Of a stretch of DNA of 31,034 bases, positions 17,595 through 26,546 are shown piece after piece; within the stretch, counting starts at the first letter, position 1; each line of letters opens with the position of its first letter. The stretch is taken from contig CAZNYF010000013.1 in assembly GCA_964577195.1 (NCBI GenBank), forward strand, positions 1 to 31,034. Direction: 5' to 3'. The notes below the pieces were generated by a model. That model saw only the letters and a program-made list of their open reading frames with translations, made no database searches and was not told the DNA's origin. The stretch is from HyVt-560 sp964577195 (lineage in GTDB: Bacteria; Pseudomonadota; Gammaproteobacteria; UWMA-0217). Both the position numbers and the translations under genes were made by a program.

Positions 17595-18086
17595 ATGGAA
17601 CTTAAAAAAATCTGTTTAATCGGTGACTTTGCGGTGGGTAAAACTAGCCTTGCCCGGCGTTTTGTTTCAAATATATATTCCATTGACTACATCACCACCA
17701 TAGGTGTGAAAGTTGAAACCAAGGTGATTGAACTGCCCGACAACGGATCAGTGAAGCTGGTCATTTGGGATATGGCTGGTTCCAGTAGTCTTTCAACAGT
17801 CGCCAGAAATTACCTGCAAGGTGCCTCAGGCTATTTGCTGGTTGCTGATGGTACACGCAAGAAAACCCTGGATTCCGCGTTACAATTAAAAACACAAGTA
17901 GACGCTATACTGGATTCACCTCCTTCTTTTGGTTTGCTAAATAAATGTGATTTAACCAGCAACTGGGATATTCCTGAAACATTTATTTCGAACCAGCCTG
18001 ATCCACATTATTGGCGGTTGAGCAGTGCACTTTCGGGCGAGGCCGTTGAAAATATCTTTATCGATCTGGCATTAGCGATGACATGA
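17595..18086 (+). CDS. Rab/Ras-like small GTPase
   Basis: The 163-residue protein is a single small GTPase domain without lipidation signal. G1 is GDFAVGKTS (10-18), the G2 threonine is in YITTIGVKV (34/35), G3 is WDMAG (58-62), G4 is NKCD (116-119) and G5 is SSAL (143-146). The overall pattern, including TTIGVKVETK and WDMAG, is closer to eukaryotic Rab/Ras than to bacterial translational GTPases or MglA. The residue after DMAG is Ser63, where Ras-like enzymes normally have the catalytic Gln, so intrinsic hydrolysis may be slow. GGGTAGG lies just upstream of the ATG. Neighbours are a membrane protein with a roadblock/longin-like domain and a hybrid kinase starting 10 bp later, which suggests a GTP switch linked to phosphorelay signalling. 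Confidence 0.92.
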   Translation: MELKKICLIGDFAVGKTSLARRFVSNIYSIDYITTIGVKVETKVIELPDNGSVKLVIWDMAGSSSLSTVARNYLQGASGYLLVADGTRKKTLDSALQLKTQVDAILDSPPSFGLLNKCDLTSNWDIPETFISNQPDPHYWRLSSALSGEAVENIFIDLALAMT

Positions 18087-18096
18087 CAGCGATAAC

Positions 18097-19923
18097 ATGA
18101 CTAAAGAACATGAGTCAAAATGGCTTCAATCGTTATATAACCCCTTATTTCTCTACTTCGATAATGCATTGGTGCTGCATGAAGTGAGCGGTGATCCCTC
18201 CTTTTACGGCTTATCCGAGATAAAAACTAAAGTAGACAAACTGGTGGATTTTTTGCCAGAACTTGTTGGTATTGATACGCGTAAGCAGTCCGTCATTCCA
18301 TTACTCACTTTAAGTAATGCTGTGGCTGTCAATGTTCATATCAAGCCCCGGGAAAATGGATTTAGCCTTTTAATTATCGATGCCAATACGTCTGTTGCTG
18401 AACTACAGGGAATTCAACAGCAAGCACATGTCGAGAAATTAAATGCTGAGGAGTCCCAACAGTTACAGCAGAAAATTGAAATATTAAACGAAGAACTGGT
18501 ACAGGCAAGCCGAGCCAAAAGTCTTTTTATCAGCGGCATGTCTCACGAATTTCGCACCCCGATAATGGGCATGTTGGGGAACATAGCCTGGGTGGAAAAG
18601 CAGTTATCCCAAGATAAAAACAGCATGCAAAAACTCAATGCTATCGAAACCAATGCTACCTATCTGTTAGGTCTGGTGGATAATTTATTAATGCACGGAA
18701 AGCTCTCGTCGAAACAATTAAAAATCACCAGGGTTAGTGTCTATCCCAAACATATATTCCATTCTGTGCTAGAGACAATGCTGCCACTGGCAGAAAAACG
18801 CAGCATTTTATTAGCACATGAAATTAAATTTCCGAGAGTACTCAATTTATTTATTGATGAGTATCATCTTCGTCGTGTTTTATATAATTTGCTTGGCAAT
18901 GCAATTAAATTTACGGATGTGGGTTCAGTGCTGCTCACAGCTGAATATGAAGATTCTCGATTACACATTACCGTTGAAGATACCGGTATTGGAATCCCGG
19001 AGGACGAGAGAGAAAGAATACTGCTACCTTTTACGCGTGCCAGCAATGTCGTTCATCGGCGAGGTATCGGTTTGGGGCTGTCATATGCTAATGAGATTCT
19101 CAAAGCGATGGGAGGCACATTAAGCATTGAGTCTCCGCCAGGTTCCGGAACTGTGGTCAGGTTAGTCTTACCTGCAACTACAGTATTGGAACAAACTTCT
19201 TACCAGAAGCATCCTGATGCTCAAAATATCACTGGTCAGGTGGTGCTGGTTGAAGACAGTTCCGAGATTGTTTCACTCTATAGTTATTACTTTCATGAAA
19301 TGGGTATAGATCTAACTACCGTTTCCAATTCAGCTAATCTGCATGCTCTGTTAAGAAAATCTACTCCCGATATTCTTCTGATAGATCATATTTTAGGTGA
19401 AGAGAACGGGATAGATTTGGTGACAGAGATTCGAGCCAACGGTTTCGACGGTTATGTTGCGTTGTTGACCGCCTCAATTGATGTGGATCAACAGCTGGAA
19501 AACAAGGCAATTGATGCTGGATGCGATGAATACATTCAAAAACCAGCAGAAGTAGAACGGTTAGTAGAAACCGTCAGGTCCCGTTTGCAACGGATAAAAA
19601 ATGTTTCTGGAGATCGAGAGACACAAAAACTCGTCAGCATTTATTTAAAAACCTTTGCGGAGAAATGTACCAAGTTAATGGCTAAACTGGAACACCTGAA
19701 ACAATCCTCTGACCATCCTGATAATCTAAAACCACTTAAAATTCTGGTTCACAAAATTAGCGGCTCAGCCGGGTCTTATGGATTCCCTGATATCTCAATC
19801 GCATCGATCGAACTGGAGCGGGTAATAGACCAGTATGAAAAATCCAACGACCGACAATCACTAAAAGAGATCGAAGCGGGTTGTTATCATCTGATCAGAG
19901 AGCTGGAACAACATATCGACTGA
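18097..19923 (+). CDS. Hybrid sensor histidine kinase with receiver and HPt domains
   Basis: This 608-residue cytoplasmic-looking protein has no membrane segment. Residues 1-105 form an uncharacterised, possibly PAS-like domain, followed by a coiled coil (about 105-140). The dimerisation domain has His150 in FISGMSHEFRTP; the ATPase domain shows NLLGNAIKFTD (N box), DTGIGIP and GIGLGLSYA. A receiver domain follows with Glu386-Asp387, phosphoacceptor Asp430, Thr458 and Lys482. The C-terminal HPt domain has His552 in VHKISGSAGSYGF. All four phosphorelay stations are therefore intact (His, Asp, His here, then Asp in a separate regulator such as 14482-15177). Input must come from inside the cell or through partners, the neighbouring GTPase and membrane protein being the natural candidates. 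No DNA-binding output is attached. Confidence 0.93.
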   Translation: MTKEHESKWLQSLYNPLFLYFDNALVLHEVSGDPSFYGLSEIKTKVDKLVDFLPELVGIDTRKQSVIPLLTLSNAVAVNVHIKPRENGFSLLIIDANTSVAELQGIQQQAHVEKLNAEESQQLQQKIEILNEELVQASRAKSLFISGMSHEFRTPIMGMLGNIAWVEKQLSQDKNSMQKLNAIETNATYLLGLVDNLLMHGKLSSKQLKITRVSVYPKHIFHSVLETMLPLAEKRSILLAHEIKFPRVLNLFIDEYHLRRVLYNLLGNAIKFTDVGSVLLTAEYEDSRLHITVEDTGIGIPEDERERILLPFTRASNVVHRRGIGLGLSYANEILKAMGGTLSIESPPGSGTVVRLVLPATTVLEQTSYQKHPDAQNITGQVVLVEDSSEIVSLYSYYFHEMGIDLTTVSNSANLHALLRKSTPDILLIDHILGEENGIDLVTEIRANGFDGYVALLTASIDVDQQLENKAIDAGCDEYIQKPAEVERLVETVRSRLQRIKNVSGDRETQKLVSIYLKTFAEKCTKLMAKLEHLKQSSDHPDNLKPLKILVHKISGSAGSYGFPDISIASIELERVIDQYEKSNDRQSLKEIEAGCYHLIRELEQHID

Positions 19924-20037
19924 GTACTAGGCATTCAAAGATTAAAAATATCCCATAATCAAAGCGCCTTATCTTTAGAAATTCGGTATCATTCGTCCAG
20001 AATTTAAACTCATTTTTTCATCTTTATTGGAGCCTCC

Positions 20038-23000
20038 ATGAAGGTCATCCCGGGCAGCCACGCTTTATCTGATTTTCGTCGTCAACAGCTGATCAAGAAA
20101 CTGAGGCGTATTCACGCGGACATTAGAGACGTGAGCGCCAGTTTTATCTATTGCGTTGATCTTGAGCGCGGCTTATCTGGCTCGGAGGAAACCACCTTAC
20201 GCGAAGCCTTGGTTGTGAATGGCGATGCGCCTATTGAAGTGCCTGAAAGCAGTCTGTTTGTTGTTATTCCCCGGCCAGGAACAATTTCCCCCTGGTCGAG
20301 TAAAGCGACTGATATTCTGCGTAATTGTGGTCTGGAAAATGTGCGTCGGGTTGAACGTGCTACGGTCATTACTATTCAACCATCGCTCGAATTTGATGAA
20401 AAACAAGCTGCCAGCGTCAACGAGATTCTGCACGATAAGATGACTGAGGTGGTGTTTGATTCGGTTGAAGCGACCGAAGCGATCTTTAACCAGGCAAATC
20501 CTGCTCCTGTGGGTCTTATAGATATCAGTGAAAATTCAGAAGCTGCCCTGGTTGAAGCAAATCGTCGTTTAGGGTTGGCATTGTCTTCAGATGAGATTAG
20601 CTATCTGGCAGAAAATTACGCCGAAATGGGCCGCAGTCCACGTGATATTGAACTGATGATGTTTGCGCAGGCTAATTCCGAGCACTGTCGGCATAAAATT
20701 TTTAATGCCAGTTGGGAAATTGATGGTGTCGCTCAGGATCAAACCCTGTTTGGCATGATTCGCAATACCCATAAGCTACATCCCGATGGCGTTATTTCTG
20801 CCTATAAAGATAATTCATCCATTATTGCAGGCCCCAAAGCGCAACGGTTTGCACCAGAGCAAGGGAGCCGGGAGTATTCAGCCAACAGTGAAGTGCTGAA
20901 TATTTTAATGAAGGTTGAAACGCATAATCATCCCACGGCAATTTCTCCCTTTCCAGGTGCAGCCACCGGATCGGGTGGCGAAATTAGAGATGAGGGTGCG
21001 ACAGGGGCAGGTTCACGCCCTAAAGCAGGATTGTGCGGGTTTTCTGTGTCCAATCTCAATATTCCCGATTTACAAATGCCGTGGGAAGTGGACTACGGCA
21101 AACCAGAGCGGATTGTTTCTGCACTGGATATTATGCTCGAAGGCCCAATCGGCGCAGCTGCATTTAACAATGAATTTGGTCGACCAGGTATTTGTGGTTA
21201 CTTCCGCAGTTATGAGCAAGCCGTTGCCGGTATCGGTGCAGAAACAGTCCGTGGCTATCACAAGCCTATTATGCTCGCCGGTGGTATGGGCAGCATTCGC
21301 GATATGCACAGCGAAAAGAATCCAATCCCCGTAGGTGCTCCAATTGTGGTGCTGGGTGGCCCGGCGATGTTAATCGGCCTCGGCGGTGGCGCTGCATCTT
21401 CGATGGCAAGCGGCAGCAGCTGTGAAGATCTTGATTTTGCTTCAGTGCAGCGCGGTAATCCCGAAATGGAACGCCGTTGTCAGGAAGTACTCAATACCTG
21501 TACCAATTTAGGTAACGATTCACCCATTTTATCCATCCATGATATTGGCGCTGGTGGACTCTCGAACGGACTGCCAGAATTAATCAACGATGCCGGGCGT
21601 GGTGGTCATTTCGAGTTACGCAATATTCCCAATGACGAAGCCGGTATGTCACCCATGGAGATCTGGTGCAACGAAGCACAGGAGCGTTACGTGATGGCAA
21701 TCGATGCTGACAAGCTGTCAATGTTTGAAGCATTTTGCCGTCGTGAGCGTTGTCCATTTGCTGTTGTCGGTTACGCTGATGAGGATCGACAACTGATCGT
21801 CAACGACGCACATTTTGACAACACGCCGATTAATTTGCCGTTGGAAATGCTGCTTGGCAAGCCACCGCAAATGCTACGTCAGGTCAGCCGTGAAACAGCG
21901 GAGCAGGCAGCATTCGATTTTAACGCGCTACCGCTCAACGATGCGATAGAACGGGTACTGCAAATCCCTGCTGTGGCGGGCAAACATTTTCTAGTCACCA
22001 TCGCCGATCGCACCGTCACCGGACTGGTCGCCAGAGATCAAATGGTCGGTCCCTGGCAAGTGCCCGTGGCAGATGTCGCGGTGACGCTCAGTGATTACCA
22101 CGGCTATACCGGCGAAGCGATGGCACTGGGTGAACGCACGCCAATTGCTATTCTGGATGGCCCGGCATCTGCGAGAATGGCGGTGGGTGAAGCCATTACA
22201 AATATCGCTGCTGCTGGAATCGAGCATCTCTCCGATATCAAATTATCTGCAAACTGGATGGCTGCTACGGGTCATCCCGGTGAGGACGCCGTTTTGTTCG
22301 ATGCGGTACAAGCCGTTGGAGAACAACTCTGCCCGGAGCTGGGAATCGCAATTCCTGTTGGCAAAGATTCCTTGTCGATGAAGACGGTTTGGCAGGATGG
22401 TGATCAAGCCAAACAGGTTGTTGCACCCTTGTCATTGCTGGTGACGGCATTTTCGCCGCTCAAAGATGTCCGTAAAACGCTCACCCCCCAGCTGCAAACC
22501 AACAAAGGTGATACTGACCTACTGTTGATTGATCTGGGCGATGGGCAGAATCGCATGGGCGGTTCCTGCCTTGGACAGGCATGGAAAAATATTGGCACCA
22601 AACCCCCTGATCTCGATGATCCACAGCTGTTTCGCCAGTTTTTTCAGGCATTACAAAGTCTCAATAATCACCGCCTTTTGCTCGCCTATCATGATCGTTC
22701 GGATGGTGGACTTTTTGCGACACTCTCGGAAATGGCATTTGCAGGTCATACCGGATTGGATATTAATATTGGTGATTTCACCCGTGGCAAGCCGATAGAA
22801 GCACTTTTTAACGAAGAGTTAGGTGCGGTAATTCAAGTTCTACATGACGATATCTCAAAGGTGATGGCGGAGCTGGCTAATTTTGGACTCGAAGATCAGG
22901 TACATATTTGTGGACGGCTAACGGATGATGATCGAATCTCGATCAGTAATGGTCATCAAATTTTATTCTCTCGTAGTCGTGACAAACTCCAGGCCATCTG

Positions 23001-23940
23001 GACTGAAACCAGCTACAAAATGCAGCGTCTGCGGGATAACCCCAAATGTGCGGATCAGGAATTTGCCTCGATTACTGAAGAAAACCCCGGTATGCGACCG
23101 CATCTGGGTTTTGATCCTGCTGAAGAAGTTGTTGCTCCCGCTTTGCTCAAACAACAGCGGCCTAAGGTCGCTATCTTAAGAGAGCAGGGCGTCAATGGTC
23201 ATATAGAAATGGCGGCTGCATTTGATCGTGCAGGGTTTACCTCGGTCGATGTTCACATGACCGATATCCTCAGTGGTGCAGATACCCTGGAAAGTTATGC
23301 CGGACTGGTAGCCTGTGGCGGGTTTTCCTACGGTGATGTGCTTGGCGCAGGCGGTGGTTGGGCAAAAACAATTTTGCACAACAGCGAAGCGCGCGAAACG
23401 TTTGAGACTTTTTTCAAACGTGAAGATATTTTTGCCTTAGGTGTTTGTAATGGCTGTCAGATGCTTTCCCAGCTCAAGCAACTGATTCCCGGGACAGAAC
23501 ATTGGCCGGCGTTCCAGCGCAATATTTCCGAGCAGTTCGAAGCCCGCTATAGCATGGTCGAAATTTTGCCATCACCCTCAATCTTCCTGCAAGGCATGCA
23601 AGGCTCGCATCTACCTATCGCTGTTGCTCACGGTGAGGGCCGGGCAGTGTTCCATGAAAACGCTGCACAATCCGTAGAAAAAGCGGGGCTGATCTCAATG
23701 CGATTTCTTGATCAACATGGTCATGCAACCGAGCGTTACCCCGAAAATCCCAATGGCTCCCCTCACGGCATTACCGGCCTGACCACTGCCGATGGCCGCT
23801 TCACTATCATGATGCCGCACCCCGAACGTTTGTTCAGAACCGTGCAACACTCCTGGCATCCAGACGAATGGGGAGAAAATGGGCCGTGGTTAAGAATGTT
23901 CCAAAACGCGCGCAAGTGGGTGAATGAGAACACTCAATAA
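20038..23940 (+). CDS. purL: Phosphoribosylformylglycinamidine synthase PurL (FGAM synthase)
   Basis: PurL converts FGAR, glutamine and ATP to FGAM in the fourth step of purine synthesis. At 1300 residues it is the large single-chain type found in gammaproteobacteria. ANSEHCRHKIFNASW and VETHNHPTAISPFPGAATGSGG mark the synthetase core, GGLSNGLPELIND the second half, and a C-terminal class I glutamine amidotransferase carries Cys1137 in LGVCNGCQM and the terminal PHPERLFR with the catalytic His and Glu. TGGAG lies a few bases before the ATG. It is separated by 114 bp from the kinase gene and appears to be its own transcription unit; no purine operator palindrome is obvious. It seems complete and is a housekeeping gene unrelated to its neighbours. 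Confidence 0.98.
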   Translation: MKVIPGSHALSDFRRQQLIKKLRRIHADIRDVSASFIYCVDLERGLSGSEETTLREALVVNGDAPIEVPESSLFVVIPRPGTISPWSSKATDILRNCGLENVRRVERATVITIQPSLEFDEKQAASVNEILHDKMTEVVFDSVEATEAIFNQANPAPVGLIDISENSEAALVEANRRLGLALSSDEISYLAENYAEMGRSPRDIELMMFAQANSEHCRHKIFNASWEIDGVAQDQTLFGMIRNTHKLHPDGVISAYKDNSSIIAGPKAQRFAPEQGSREYSANSEVLNILMKVETHNHPTAISPFPGAATGSGGEIRDEGATGAGSRPKAGLCGFSVSNLNIPDLQMPWEVDYGKPERIVSALDIMLEGPIGAAAFNNEFGRPGICGYFRSYEQAVAGIGAETVRGYHKPIMLAGGMGSIRDMHSEKNPIPVGAPIVVLGGPAMLIGLGGGAASSMASGSSCEDLDFASVQRGNPEMERRCQEVLNTCTNLGNDSPILSIHDIGAGGLSNGLPELINDAGRGGHFELRNIPNDEAGMSPMEIWCNEAQERYVMAIDADKLSMFEAFCRRERCPFAVVGYADEDRQLIVNDAHFDNTPINLPLEMLLGKPPQMLRQVSRETAEQAAFDFNALPLNDAIERVLQIPAVAGKHFLVTIADRTVTGLVARDQMVGPWQVPVADVAVTLSDYHGYTGEAMALGERTPIAILDGPASARMAVGEAITNIAAAGIEHLSDIKLSANWMAATGHPGEDAVLFDAVQAVGEQLCPELGIAIPVGKDSLSMKTVWQDGDQAKQVVAPLSLLVTAFSPLKDVRKTLTPQLQTNKGDTDLLLIDLGDGQNRMGGSCLGQAWKNIGTKPPDLDDPQLFRQFFQALQSLNNHRLLLAYHDRSDGGLFATLSEMAFAGHTGLDINIGDFTRGKPIEALFNEELGAVIQVLHDDISKVMAELANFGLEDQVHICGRLTDDDRISISNGHQILFSRSRDKLQAIWTETSYKMQRLRDNPKCADQEFASITEENPGMRPHLGFDPAEEVVAPALLKQQRPKVAILREQGVNGHIEMAAAFDRAGFTSVDVHMTDILSGADTLESYAGLVACGGFSYGDVLGAGGGWAKTILHNSEARETFETFFKREDIFALGVCNGCQMLSQLKQLIPGTEHWPAFQRNISEQFEARYSMVEILPSPSIFLQGMQGSHLPIAVAHGEGRAVFHENAAQSVEKAGLISMRFLDQHGHATERYPENPNGSPHGITGLTTADGRFTIMMPHPERLFRTVQHSWHPDEWGENGPWLRMFQNARKWVNENTQ

Positions 23941-23955
23941 ATTCAACAATATAAT

Positions 23956-24048
23956 GTAGGAGTGGCGCCCTCGCCACGAACAATGCTCGAGAAAGCGACA
24001 ATGACTGTGTTTTAGAAAAGTTTATCGCGGCGGGGCGCCGACTCCTAC
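23956..24048. repeat. Inverted pair of REP hairpins (copy 1)
   Basis: Two REP-type units face each other. Unit a (23956-23979, plus strand) reads GTAGGAG followed by the stem GTGGCG/CGCCAC and ends CGA. Unit b (24025-24048, minus strand) reads GTAGGAG followed by CGGCG/CGCCG and ends CGCGA. The GTAGGAG head followed by a GC-rich hairpin is the layout of Pseudomonas/Xanthomonas REP elements mobilised by RAYT enzymes; no RAYT gene is present here. Placed 15 bp after purL, it may stabilise the mRNA end or stop transcription. A second copy lies at 26366-26439. Confidence 0.88.
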
Positions 24049-24138
24049 GTTTACAGTGCTCGACAGCGTTCAATTTTGCAGCAGTTTAATCCTTTCCCAT
24101 TCCCGCTTATAATCGCCGTTCCATAAATGCTCAATCAT

Positions 24139-24215
<77 letters not shown>

Positions 24216-24221
24216 TTTTTA

Positions 24222-24242
24222 AGCGCTATCAATAGAGGCGCT
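24222..24242. terminator. Hairpin between tRNA-Arg and rlmG ends
   Basis: AGCGC (24222-24226) pairs with GCGCT (24238-24242) around an inner CTAT/ATAG pairing. It lies between the converging tRNA and rlmG ends. Only a weak GCTTTAT follows on the plus strand, so a terminator role is uncertain. Confidence 0.3.
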
Positions 24243-24245
24243 GCT

Positions 24246-25406
24246 TTATAACTTATCTTTGATCGATTCGAGAATGACGAATTTTGAATTAGAGCCTATG
24301 GTTCGGCAATTCCCAAAAAGTCGATGCAGCTTGATGTGATAGGCGAGATGTCGATTGGCAACGACCATCATTTTTCCACCGGCGCGTAATACGCTTCTGG
24401 CATCATTGAACATCGCCCAGGCTACTTTGTCATCATTGGCGTTTTGATGATGGAAAGGTGGGTTGTTGATGATTAAATCAATCTCTTCATCGGGTTGTTT
24501 ATTTAATTGATATTTCACTTCAAAAGTCGCTGTTCGAGCCTCACCCAGTGCGGCTTGAAAGTTAACTTTTGAACTGGCAATAGCGGCATAAGATTCATCG
24601 ATAAATCGCAGCTTTGCCTGTGGACATCGAGCCGCAGCAAAGATACCTAAAATACCATTGCCACTACCAAGATCAACAATGTTAATTGGCTCAGTAGTTT
24701 TCGGCAGGTTTTCCAACATCAGTCGGGTACCTGCATCAAGACCATCGCGGGAAAACACATTGGCATGATTATCGAAACTAAAACTGTAGTTTTCAAAATC
24801 TACACTGTAACGTGATGGGTAGGGCGACTCACCTTGCCAGCCGGGCATATTTATTGTGCAGAAAACCAGACGGGATTTTTTTTGTGCTAACGAGGTTTTA
24901 ACGGGCCCCAATATTTTTTCAAACAATGCCAAGGTGCTGCGATGAATATTTCTGGTCATGCCAGCACCGATGATGGTGCTGGTTGATTTTAAGTGCGGAC
25001 GTAGGCGATAAAGTTGGTCTTCGAGCAATGCCAAAGATCTCGGAATTTTAATTAAAACGAAATCAAACTTTCCCTCGGGTGACTCAATGCTCGAGATAAA
25101 TGTAATTTTATTTTCCGCGAGCTGATTTTTGTTGAGGTTGTTGACGGTTGCACGGCGCGAAACAAACGAATCACTTTGCGAAGTGGGTGCATATTGATGC
25201 AGTGCAACAGCCAATGCACCGAAGCTGTCGTTGAGAATTAAAACCTGGCTGTTATCCGGTACAGAGAGTTGTTCGAGTAAATATTCATCGGCTGAATCCC
25301 AGGCGCGTAGCGGATCTTGTTTTCCCTTTAGCGATTTTGTGGCGGGGAAGCGGGTGAGTTCAAATTTTCCGAAAGGAGTTGAAAGCTGAGTGTTTTGGTT
25401 GGACAT
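24246..25406 (-). CDS. rlmG: 23S rRNA (guanine-N2)-methyltransferase RlmG
   Basis: RlmG methylates G1835 of 23S rRNA (E. coli numbering) using S-adenosylmethionine. The 386-residue protein has the duplicated RsmC/RlmG organisation: a degenerate N-terminal methyltransferase-like half (LTRFPATKSL, then LRAWDSADEYLL near 33-44) and an active C-terminal half with VFSRDGLDAGTRLMLENLP (217-235), the SAM motif VDLGSGNGILGIFAA (244-258) and the catalytic NNPPFHH (314-320). The AWDSADEYLL and SRDGLDAG wording fits RlmG better than RsmC. It lies 22 bp after the hypothetical gene on the same strand, so the two may be co-transcribed. The protein appears intact. Confidence 0.88.
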   Translation of the reverse strand: MSNQNTQLSTPFGKFELTRFPATKSLKGKQDPLRAWDSADEYLLEQLSVPDNSQVLILNDSFGALAVALHQYAPTSQSDSFVSRRATVNNLNKNQLAENKITFISSIESPEGKFDFVLIKIPRSLALLEDQLYRLRPHLKSTSTIIGAGMTRNIHRSTLALFEKILGPVKTSLAQKKSRLVFCTINMPGWQGESPYPSRYSVDFENYSFSFDNHANVFSRDGLDAGTRLMLENLPKTTEPINIVDLGSGNGILGIFAAARCPQAKLRFIDESYAAIASSKVNFQAALGEARTATFEVKYQLNKQPDEEIDLIINNPPFHHQNANDDKVAWAMFNDARSVLRAGGKMMVVANRHLAYHIKLHRLFGNCRTIGSNSKFVILESIKDKL

Positions 25407-25428
25407 ATCAATGAGTTATTTTAAGTGC

Positions 25429-26232
25429 TTAAGCTATTTTAGTATTTGGAAGTGTTGCTTTATTTCTTAACGCCTGTAATTTCTCAATTTCTCTTGATCT
25501 ACTTTTTACATCTTTAATTGCAGATTTTAGAAATCCTTTTAATGATTTTTTTAGATGCCTGCTAACCTTTTTTTCTGGTATTTTTTTAACCACCGAGAAA
25601 ATAGCAAGCGCGTAGGTTAAGTCGTATTGTGAGACAAAGCTGGGCCGTGTTGCTAATCCTGCGCTGCAACTGCTACAGCTCGAAGGAGCAGTGGTGGCGC
25701 TATTGGCATACATTAATCCAAAGCCGAGAAATACGCCGAGTAGTTCGGTCACCATTAACCAGTTTTCAGATCCGCCTGGTGGGTTCTCGGTTGCTTGAGA
25801 GCCAAGGTATTGAGCGAGAATATGTGCGTAGCTGGAAATTAGTGCTTCTGGATTCGCAACCATTTGAGGGTCGTAAGGAATAGATAAGACTGAGTTTTGC
25901 GCCTCGTTGGTTATTTCTGTGGCTGCAGCTGTTCTTTTAGGTAACACCAATTGATTTAAATCAGGAGGGATAAATTGGCTGTGATCAACCACAGCACATT
26001 GCCAGTGTTGTACCTGTGCATAGTTTTGGACTTGTGAAAAAATTAGTTCAGCCATGCCAGTGACACTGGTTTGCTCGCCGGGAAAGTATTCGTTGGTGGG
26101 TGCCACCAGAATTGTCTCGTTAAAGAAAATTTCGGCATCAAATTGATTTAAGGCCCAGGCGTAAACATCGAATATCCAGGTGATAGATTCTTCTTCCAGA
26201 ATTGGCTGGGATGTAAACAGTTTTGAGAGCAT
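25429..26232 (-). CDS. Conserved hypothetical protein with CxxC motif
   Basis: I do not recognise a named family, though the N-terminal wording (ITWIFDVYAWALNQFDAEIFF, FFNETILVAPTNEYFPGE) looks familiar from uncharacterised gammaproteobacterial proteins. No signal peptide is present. A helical middle (NWLMVTELLGVFLGFGLMYANSA) is followed by SSCSSCSAG, a CxxC pair that might bind a metal or form a disulfide, and then by a Lys-rich tail (about the last 55 residues) suggestive of nucleic-acid or ribosome contact. I start at ATG 26232 (267 residues), with GGTGA nine bases upstream; an in-frame TTG at 26241 would add three residues but leaves no spacing. It precedes rlmG by 22 bp, so an RNA-related role is possible but unsupported. 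Confidence 0.75.
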   Translation of the reverse strand: MLSKLFTSQPILEEESITWIFDVYAWALNQFDAEIFFNETILVAPTNEYFPGEQTSVTGMAELIFSQVQNYAQVQHWQCAVVDHSQFIPPDLNQLVLPKRTAAATEITNEAQNSVLSIPYDPQMVANPEALISSYAHILAQYLGSQATENPPGGSENWLMVTELLGVFLGFGLMYANSATTAPSSCSSCSAGLATRPSFVSQYDLTYALAIFSVVKKIPEKKVSRHLKKSLKGFLKSAIKDVKSRSREIEKLQALRNKATLPNTKIA

Positions 26233-26365
26233 TGGAGTCAATCACCAGAGAAAGTGGGTGGATTTTAGCCGGAAAGTGTTCGTTGAACCAGTGAATTAAG
26301 TTTCAAGACTAGTACACCGTCCCTATTAAACTAACGGATAGAATCTGACTATAGAGCAATATAAT

Positions 26366-26439
26366 GTAAGGAGTGGCGCCTCGCCACGAATAATGCTCGG
26401 TGAAAGCAGAAGTCAATCGCGGCGGGGCGCCGCTCCTAC
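26366..26439. repeat. Inverted pair of REP hairpins (copy 2)
   Basis: This pair matches copy 1 in order and orientation. Unit a (26366-26389) reads GTAAGGAG, then the stem GTGGCG/CGCCAC with loop CCT; unit b (26417-26439) on the minus strand reads GTAGGAG, then CGGCG/CGCCG. Both pairs are preceded by CAATATAATGTA and share an AATGCTCG spacer, so they descend from one doublet. The surrounding 26233-26546 region holds nothing else I can support apart from the small perfect repeat GCAATG-CA-CATTGC near 26505. Confidence 0.88.
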
Positions 26440-26546
26440 AGATGATAAATCTACGCGTCCCTTATATCCGGCAGTTAAATAGGTCAGTGACTAGAACCCC
26501 TGCAATGTGCATTGCGCTGCCTCATCAAAGCAACATTTTAGACTGT

